Source: Deltaproteobacteria bacterium
GTDB lineage: Bacteria; Myxococcota_A; UBA9160; SMWR01
Assembly (NCBI GenBank): GCA_002729515.1
Contig: PBYF01000131.1
Span: 1 to 58,067 of the forward strand
Length of the DNA stretch: 58,067 bases
Reading direction: 5' to 3'
Part shown: one piece after another, positions 52,158 through 58,067 of the stretch
Numbering within the stretch: the stretch's first letter is position 1
Layout of the letters: the number at the start of each line of letters is the position of its first letter
Position numbers and translations under genes: made by a program
Notes under the pieces: generated by a model
Seen by the model: only the letters and a program-made list of their open reading frames with translations
Told to the model about the DNA's origin: nothing
The model's database searches: none

Positions 52158-53671
52158 CGCAGGTAGCCGAGTCCGCGCAGCCGCTCGCGCTGGTCGTCGC
52201 TGGGCTCTTCGCCCGGCGGCGCGTCGCTCTCGACCCAGCGCTCGCCCGTGCGGAAGTCGAGCGGCATCGCCGGCTCGAGACCAGCCCGATGCCGCGCGAT
52301 GGCGGCGCGCAGCGCTGCGACGTCCTCCGGCCGTTCCGCCCGTCGATTGAGGCCATCGCGTGCCGCCAGGTCGAGGAGCAGGCCTTCGTCGTCCCCGAAC
52401 TCCGGGTGCCCCTCTACGTACTGGAGCGGCTCACGCAGTGCGACGCGCCGCAGAGGTTGTTAGGGCAGGTGAGCGGCGCGCAGAATCGCCGGGAAGAGTT
52501 CCCGGTCCTTCGGCAGCTCTGCCTCCGCGAGGATCACTGGCGAGAGGTCGATCCCAGAACCCTGCGTCGGGGCCTCGACCCCAGCCAGCACGAGCAGGCT
52601 GCGCATCAGGTCGGCGTGCCCGGCGAGGCCCTGCACTTCGCGACCCGCTACCGTTCTGAGGAGTTCCGGGTAGGAGATGACCAGCGGCACCCAGAGTACC
52701 TCCTCCCACGGCAGGTAATCGTGGAGGTGCCCGCCGTATTCGAAGAAGGCCTCACCGTGATCCGCGGTGAGGATCAGCAACGTGTCGTCCCATTCGCCGA
52801 GGCTCTCGAGCGTCTCCCGCAGAGTTCCAACGAAAGCATCGATCTCGCGAATTCGGTGCTGATAGCCCGCAAGCATTGCCGCACGATCCGCTGCGAGGTG
52901 CGGCGAATCGGTGTAGGCCGAGTAGCTCTCATCGCCGCAGCCAAGCGAGTCGCGCCAGCTTTCAGCGAGCAGGTTGTAGAGCGTGCACTCCGCGCGCAGC
53001 CCGCGGGGCAGCGCTGCTCGGTCGGGCGCTTCGATGTTCAGGGCGCGCAGTTCCGCGATGCGCGGCTCCGAGAGTAGGCCCCGCTCCGGCGATCCATCGC
53101 GGTATTGTGCATATCCGCCGTAGGGCGTGTGGGCGTGGTAGGTGTGGAGGAAGAGGAAATAGGGCTCCCCCGCAGCCGCACGAACCCATTCCATCACGCG
53201 CTGCGTCTGGTCTCGGATCATTTCCAGCGGATCGAACTCCAGGTATTCGTCGAAACCGCGCTCGAAGCCGAAGCGCGGCGCCACGTAGCCGCCCTCGTGG
53301 AAGGCCTGGGTTCGGTAGCCGGCCTGGCGCAGCACCTCGGCCAGGGTTCGCACCTCCGGGGCCAGACTCACGACGCCGCGGTACACCCCGTGCTCTTCGG
53401 GATCGAGTCCGGTGAAGAGCGTCATGTGCGAGGGCAGCGTGTAGTTCGAGGCAGCAAAGAAACGCCGGAAGGTCACCCCCTGGCGCGCGATCGCAGCGAT
53501 CTCGGGGGTGGCGTCGGCGGACCCGACGCCGCTCACCGCGTCCGCCCGCACGGTGTCCATGCTGATCAGGATGATCTGCCCGGGCCTCCGGGTCCCGTCT
53601 CGGGAGCCGCAACCGCTGACCAGCACGAGCAGCAGGGCCGCACCGATCAGTATGCGCAGTGTGCACCTCAT
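52154..53671 (-). pseudogene. Sulfatase-like lipoprotein (alkaline phosphatase superfamily) with an in-frame TAA
   Basis: Lipoprotein signal LVSGC21, then IILISMDTVRADAVSG (metal-binding Asp), SNYTLPSHMTLFTG with Thr78 in the nucleophile position instead of the Cys/Ser of FGly-dependent sulfatases, and LILTADHGEAFFEYGGHLHD. The first 403 codons end with TAA at 52460-52462. The same frame then continues for 101 codons (QPLRRVALREPLQYVEGHPE, GLLLDLAARDGLNRR, SDDQRERLRGLGYLR) to TAG at 52154-52156, which is the family C-terminus. The truncated form keeps the core site; a Thr nucleophile implies phosphoester or phosphoethanolamine chemistry rather than sulfate. Confidence 0.82.
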
Positions 53672-54027
53672 GACGCTCGGCTACCGCACCGCCGCAACGG
53701 CTTCTGAATGCCAGACAGTGCTGAGGGCGGCAGACGACGCACGCGACATGGAAGACCCAGGGTAGTGAAGCGAGATGACGCGAGCACACACGACCTCAGC
53801 CGGCTCGGTGCCTCTCCAGGCCCCACCCCATTTCGGTCAACGAACCCAGCCTCGAAACGTTCTCGGATCAACTGCAGCTCTCTGGCCGCACACCGCCTTT
53901 GAAGCCCCGGGCCAGCCGCCGGGTTTCAGAGAGCGAAAATTCCCAGGAGCAACCCGCAGCCGGTGAAAGCCATTAGAGGCCCATCACAGGTATGCGGGCT
54001 GACGGCTTCAGCAAACGTAAGGCCGCA
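53672..54027. other. Region without a recognisable gene
   Basis: About 350 bp upstream of the sulfatase-like gene and downstream of the truncated radical SAM gene. Short open frames only, none with a known motif. Confidence 0.5.
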
Positions 54028-54105
54028 GATAGGAAGTTCAAGCTGCGTTTTCCTTGGGTCCGATAAGTAGGCATTCTGTCAAATAGAGGGGGCGAGGGGA
54101 AGAGG
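54028..54105 (+). repeat. Interspersed repeat, copy 16 (forward)
   Basis: Identical or nearly so to the copy at the right edge of the window, from GATAGGAAGTTCAAGCTGCG to GGGGCGAGGGGAAGAGG. It breaks off just before the hairpin end, at the 3' truncation of the radical SAM gene. Confidence 0.92.
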
Positions 54106-54412
54106 GCAGATCTCGTATGATGTCCATCTCCGTGATCAGGCTCTCGCAGTATGCATCCATCGAGCCCTGCCTGACCGTCTTGGGATACAGGCATCCTCTG
54201 CAGACCGAGTCGCAATAGGGATAATGAACGTAGAGACAGTAGTCCCGGCTCGGGGCCATCTTGACGAAGTCGCCGCGGGTGGCGATTCTGAACTCGCTGA
54301 ATCGCTCTTTGGTGGCTTCGGCGACGATCTCATAGAGCTGCCGGTAGAGGAAGTCTCGACCTTCCGAAGTCTCGGAAAGCTGCGCGACTTGCGATAGATA
54401 TTGGGTTTCCAT
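54106..54412 (-). pseudogene. Radical SAM protein (HemN-like), C-terminally truncated by the repeat
   Basis: First about 102 codons of a radical SAM protein, ATG preceded by AGGAT. Contains YVHYPYCDSVCRGCLYPKTV, the CxxxCxxC cluster-binding motif with the HemN-like lead-in. At D-L the gene runs into repeat copy 16 and the frame continues through it with 24 repeat-encoded residues (PSSPRPLYLTECLLIGPKE ...) to a stop at 54038. It follows the RND gene by 15 bp, so it was the next gene of that operon. Cannot be functional. Confidence 0.82.
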
Positions 54413-54427
54413 GCGACTATCCTTTCA

Positions 54428-56854
54428 TCAAATGCTCTCACTTCGTCCGTCTCGCCGCTCCACGCGTTCGTGACGTCGGGTGACGAGGACCATCAAGGCG
54501 GGTGCAACGGTCACATCGGCGAGGAAGGCGGTCGCGCAGGCAAAGGCGGCAAGCAGGCCAAACCAGAGGGTGTTGACGAGATACGCTGCGAGGAAGACAG
54601 ATAGGCCGAGCGACAGCACCAAGGACGTGAACAGCATCGCTGTGCCCGTGGTTCTCAACGTCTCGTGCACCGCAAGTTGCGGATCACCGCTGTCTTCGAA
54701 GTAGCGGTTGAACTTGTGCATGAAGTGGATGGTGTCGTCGACTGCGATGCCGATCACGATTCCCCCGACCAGAAGCGTCGACGCATCCAGCGGAATCTGC
54801 AGCCATCCCATGACGCTCAGCACGAGGTAGAGGGGAATCAGATTGGGAATCATGGCGAGAAGCCCGCGCTCCAGGTTGCCGATGAGCAGGATCATGATGG
54901 GCGTGATCACGGCGAGCGCTAAGAGGTAGGAGCGGGCCATGCTCAGGATGACGGCAGAGAAGATCTCCCCGAGCAGCACGATCGAGCCGGTCAGCTCGAA
55001 CTCGACGTGCCCTTCGAGACTCTCGCCGATCCGTTGCTTGAGTTCGGCGATGAAGCCGGGATAGAGCATGGCGTCGACCCACGGCACGCGCACTGACATT
55101 CTCGCCATCTGGAATCGTGAGTCCGCGACCTTCTCCAGATCGTCCGTTCCGCTGTTCTCGAAGAGCAGCAGTTCCTGCGCGATCAACTCACGCTGCGCAG
55201 GCAACGCGTGGAAGTCCCGGCTGTTGTCATTCAGCGCTTGGTGGATCTCCTTGACGATGTCCACGATGGAAACCGCCTTGCCGACCGGGCGACCTCCGAT
55301 CTCCAGGGTCTCGCTCTGACGCATCGCTCGCTCGATCCCCCGGAGCACTTCCGGCTCGTGTAGGCCGTTCTCGCGTCCCGTATCGATCAAGACTTCGATG
55401 CCCGAGGCCCCTTTGAACTCCTCATTGAGCAGATCCGTTGCGATTCGAAGGGGGTCGTTCTCGGGATACCAGTGCTGGGCGTTGTGAGAGAAGCGGACCT
55501 GCAGGACGCCGCCGAGGGCCAGAACGAGCAGGACCGCGGTCGCGCCCAGTACCCGGCCCGGGTACCGGGTCACCAGATCCCCGAGCTCGGTGAGGAACCG
55601 GTCGAGCTTCCCGAGGCGTGCGCGCCCTCGGCCCCGGCGCGCGCTTAGCGGCGAAACGGCGAGCAGAGCGGGAAGCAGGACGAGGCTGTAGACCATCGCC
55701 AGCATCACCCCGATCGGCGCGACGATGCCGAGATCGGAAATCGTGGCGAGCCGGGCGATGCTGAAGCTCAAGAGGCCGCCCGCCGTCGTCACGCTCGTCA
55801 TGACCACGGCCAAACCGGCGTGCCCGAGGGCGTAGGGGATCGCTTCTTCCCGCGGTTTGCCTTGGTCGAGCTGCTGGTACACGATCACCAGGATGTGGAG
55901 CGCATCGCCCACGCCGACGACCGTCAGAAGCACGGGAATCATGTTGATGGTGAGGGACCAGGGAATTTCCAGCCAGGCCATGATCCCGACGCTTGATACG
56001 GTGGAACTCAGGACCACGATCAGCGGCAGCAGAACTCCGGAGGCGCGTCGAAAGAGGATGAACAGGAGGCACGCGATGACCCCGATGCACAGCGGCGTGG
56101 AGGTCGACAGGTCTCGTTGCATCAGCCGGGTACCGTGGTACTCGAACGCGGGTTCACCAGTCATGTAGACGCGGAAGTCCGGGCCCTCATAGCGTGAAAC
56201 GAGTTCCTCGACTGCAGCCACGAACTCGAACGACTCGGCGAGCGTCAGGTATGCGGGTCCATCTGCACCTGCCGTTTCCGCCTCGAATCCGCCGAGCACG
56301 TCTTCCTGCGAACCGAGGGTCGAGTAGGTGTAGGGCTCGAGGTTGACCGTCGTGTACGCCGCGTCCTCGGAGACCAGAACGTCGACATAGAGGGGGTTCG
56401 AAAGAACCCGCGCTCTCAGCGCTTCGAGGTCGGCCCTGGTGGTTGGCCACCGCTCGAGCAGTTCCCCCACGCTGAGTTCGCCTCCTTCGCCGCGCGTGTC
56501 TCGTGCATTGACGAGGCTGGTGATCTCATCGAGGTAGGGAACCTCGCTCTCGAGGTCGCGGTGGAAGGCCCTCAGCTTCTCGAGGAAGGAGAGGTCGAAG
56601 ATCTCCGGCGGACGGATGATCAGGAAGAGTGGATCCTCTCGACCGAATTGCTCCCGGAAGCGATCGTAACGATGCCTCTCCGGGTCGTCTTCGAGCAGGA
56701 ACGACTCGAAGGAGTTGTCGATCTCGAGCCGAGGCAGAGCACTGGCGAAGCCGATGCTGAGCGCCAGGATCACGAGGATCGCCAGCCATCTCCGGCGTAC
56801 GACGAAGTGGCCCCAGCTCGTGAACCCGGCTTCCATGCGAGCTCGGACGGTCAT
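54428..56854 (-). CDS. RND/MMPL-family transporter (HAE3-type)
   Basis: 808 residues, two six-helix halves each with a periplasmic loop. First half: WLAILVILALSIGFASALPR, LEIDNSFESFLLEDDPERHR, TINMIPVLLTVVGVGDALHI; second half: LLVGGIVIGIAVDDTIHFMH, where the G-(V/I)-x-D-D/A-x-H-I motifs of HAE3/MMPL and hopanoid transporters appear in both halves. It transports lipids or hydrophobic compounds. It is the middle gene of ACAD, RND transporter, radical SAM, all minus strand; the ACAD start side and the radical SAM end side are cut by repeat copies. Confidence 0.9.
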   Translation of the reverse strand: MTVRARMEAGFTSWGHFVVRRRWLAILVILALSIGFASALPRLEIDNSFESFLLEDDPERHRYDRFREQFGREDPLFLIIRPPEIFDLSFLEKLRAFHRDLESEVPYLDEITSLVNARDTRGEGGELSVGELLERWPTTRADLEALRARVLSNPLYVDVLVSEDAAYTTVNLEPYTYSTLGSQEDVLGGFEAETAGADGPAYLTLAESFEFVAAVEELVSRYEGPDFRVYMTGEPAFEYHGTRLMQRDLSTSTPLCIGVIACLLFILFRRASGVLLPLIVVLSSTVSSVGIMAWLEIPWSLTINMIPVLLTVVGVGDALHILVIVYQQLDQGKPREEAIPYALGHAGLAVVMTSVTTAGGLLSFSIARLATISDLGIVAPIGVMLAMVYSLVLLPALLAVSPLSARRGRGRARLGKLDRFLTELGDLVTRYPGRVLGATAVLLVLALGGVLQVRFSHNAQHWYPENDPLRIATDLLNEEFKGASGIEVLIDTGRENGLHEPEVLRGIERAMRQSETLEIGGRPVGKAVSIVDIVKEIHQALNDNSRDFHALPAQRELIAQELLLFENSGTDDLEKVADSRFQMARMSVRVPWVDAMLYPGFIAELKQRIGESLEGHVEFELTGSIVLLGEIFSAVILSMARSYLLALAVITPIMILLIGNLERGLLAMIPNLIPLYLVLSVMGWLQIPLDASTLLVGGIVIGIAVDDTIHFMHKFNRYFEDSGDPQLAVHETLRTTGTAMLFTSLVLSLGLSVFLAAYLVNTLWFGLLAAFACATAFLADVTVAPALMVLVTRRHERVERRDGRSESI

Positions 56855-56953
56855 GAGAGCCCCGGCGCGGTTTTCGAGAAGTGCCGCTCACCCGAGCCAC
56901 ATGTGGTCAGGTAGGCAGGCATCCTCGCTTCGGAAGTCGTCGACCGAACCTCC

Positions 56954-57981
56954 TCATGCAAAGGCAGAAAGCCCCAGAACGGACCTACCGATGATGAGCT
57001 TCTGAAGCTCGGTCGTGCCCTCGGGAATCGTAAGAACGCGAGAGTCACGAAAGTAGCGCTCCACCAGGAACTCGGGGGAGAGACCGTACGCACCGTGGAT
57101 CTGCACCGCCCGCGAGGTGACCCGTACGGCCATCTCCGTGGAATAGGACTTTGCCATAGCGACCTCACGATCGCAGAGCGTCTGCTGGTTCAGAAGCTTC
57201 ACCGCCCGGTAGGTGAGCAGCCGCGCGGCGTCGATCTCCGTTGCCATGTCGGCCACCATGTCCTGGACGAGCTGGAACTCGCCAATCGGCCTTCCGAACT
57301 GGCGGCGCTGCCTGGCATAGTCTACAGCCGCCTCGAATGCGGCCTGGGCGATCCCCAGTGCCATCAGTGCCAGCCGGCAGCGGGAGCGCTGAAGGTTCTT
57401 GGTGAAGAGTTGGAGACTTGCCCCCGGCCCCCTGTCCGTCAAGCAGTTCTCCCGGGGGACCCGGCAATCGTCGAACACCAGCTCCGACGTACACCAGCCT
57501 TTGAGTCCCAGTTTGGGGAGATCCCGCGCCTCGTACGGCGAACGCTCCCTCTCCACGATGAGGGCGGCGATCCCTCCTCGCCCGTCCCCCATCTCGACGC
57601 GGCAGAGCACCACCGCGTAGTCGGAAATCTCGCCGTTGGAGATCCAGCACTTGCTGCCATTGAGGACGTAGTGGTCCCCGTTCAGAACTGTTCGGGCCTC
57701 CAACGCAGTAGGGTCGGAGCCCACGTTGGGCTCGGTTACGGCCGCACAGCCGATTCGCTCCCCGGAAAGCAGGGCGGGGATCGCCCTGTCCCGAAGCTCT
57801 TGCGGTCCGGCCTGCTCGATGTATCGCGCACAGCCCAAGCTGCTCATCATGGTTCCCTCCAGGGAGGGAAAGACGCGGGAGAGCTCTTCGCTGAGCAAGG
57901 CGGTGGTGACGAAGTCATCCGTGCCACCCATGTAGCCGAAGGGTTCGAGCTTGCGATACAGCTCGGGAAGAATATCTCGCA
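56954..57981 (-). pseudogene. Acyl-CoA dehydrogenase, N-terminally truncated by the repeat
   Basis: The reading frame runs from the repeat boundary: LRDILPELYRKLEPFGYMGG, then the ACAD middle domain (CAAVTEPNVGSDPTALEART, KCWISNGEISDYAVVLCRVE) and C-terminal domain (RQRRQFGRPIGEFQLVQDM, GAYGLSPEFLVERYFRDSRV, LTIPEGTTELQKLIIGRSVL, catalytic Glu present). About 40 to 50 N-terminal residues are missing because repeat copy 17 starts at 57982. An in-frame Met at 57931 could start a shortened product, but the FAD-binding N-terminal helices would be lost. It is upstream of the RND gene on the same strand. Confidence 0.85.
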
Positions 57982-58067
57982 GATAGGAAGTTCAAGCTGC
58001 GTTTTCCTTGGGTCCGATAAGTAGGCATTCTGTCAAATAGAGGGGGCGAGGGGAAGAGGCCCCGGTA
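57982..58067 (+). repeat. Interspersed repeat, copy 17 (forward, runs to the window edge)
   Basis: GATAGGAAGTTCAAGCTGCG through AGGCATTCTGTCAAATAG to GCCCCGGTA at the edge. Almost identical to copy 16, suggesting recent spread or conversion. Confidence 0.92.

Noticed and set aside
4281..58067. The interspersed repeat as an integron attC site with gene cassettes
   Set aside because: Orientation is mixed, no integron integrase is present, and the conserved attC core ends (RYYYAAC/GTTRRRY) are not evident. Blocks also contain multi-gene operons.
4281..58067. The TTGACA seen in the repeat core as a -35 promoter element
   Set aside because: No -10-like hexamer lies 16-18 bases downstream in the conserved sequence, and copies point away from genes as often as toward them.

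Overview
The window looks like a chromosomal piece of an uncultured, high-GC, Gram-negative bacterium. Evidence for an outer membrane is a PagL-type lipid A deacylase barrel, two lipoprotein signal peptides, an HAE3-type RND transporter and the tail of a PEP-CTERM protein. The many acyl-CoA dehydrogenases, TetR regulators, SnoaL-like proteins, sulfatases and amidohydrolases fit the broad Myxococcota/Desulfobacterota/Binatota-like lineages, but no rRNA, tRNA or single-copy marker is present, so the placement is an inference. No tRNA, rRNA or CRISPR array was seen.

Layout: 1-2.1 kb, two overlapping GT39-type membrane glycosyltransferases; 2.1-4.3 kb, IS3 scrap, diiron oxygenase and divergent TetR; 4.3-6.2 kb, an RsbT-like anti-sigma factor beside a decayed CBS gene; 6.2-13 kb, single-gene blocks (SDR, gmd, GT4, PagL, dienelactone-hydrolase-like protein); 13.5-20.1 kb, a catabolic cluster (double SnoaL, enoyl-CoA hydratase, two acyl-CoA dehydrogenase-fold enzymes, LLM flavoprotein, nitroreductase); 20.5-25.7 kb, amidohydrolase, an unrecognised pair and a GH38 mannosidase; 26.3-29.3 kb, AttH/CrtC-like protein, APH-fold kinase, EthD and SnoaL; 29.6-35.3 kb, alkylsulfatase-type MBL protein, a lower-GC sulfotransferase segment and a DUF3604 protein; 35.4-36.7 kb, a decayed IS481 element between gene fragments; 37-41 kb, a GlpG-like rhomboid and a DUF455/ATP-grasp pair; 41.5-44.6 kb, methyltransferase, beta-propeller protein and a molybdopterin-enzyme fragment; 44.8-48.5 kb, TetR, arylsulfatase and MBL lipoprotein; 48.5-50.8 kb, hemerythrin, DUF2249 and NnrS-like proteins; 50.9-53.7 kb, broken genes and a sulfatase-like gene with an in-frame stop; 54-58 kb, truncated radical SAM gene, RND transporter and truncated acyl-CoA dehydrogenase.

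The unifying feature is an interspersed repeat of about 90 bp, present at about 18 places in both orientations. It has a GC-rich hairpin at one end (GCCCCG-GTA-CGGGGC type), a small central palindrome (GACA-TTC-TGTC) and a conserved far end (GATAGGAAGTTCAAGCTGCG). Copies lie between unrelated gene blocks and several lie exactly where a gene is cut off (molybdopterin oxidoreductase, Gfo/Idh oxidoreductase, radical SAM protein, acyl-CoA dehydrogenase). One copy is split: its two halves, sharing an identical 30-bp direct repeat, bracket a 1.5-kb lower-GC segment carrying a sulfotransferase, so removing that segment would restore a complete repeat. Another copy has expanded into a tandem array. 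Together with IS3, IS5 and IS481 remnants, this suggests a mosaic region assembled and eroded at these repeats. The block structure is directly visible; the mechanism is inferred.
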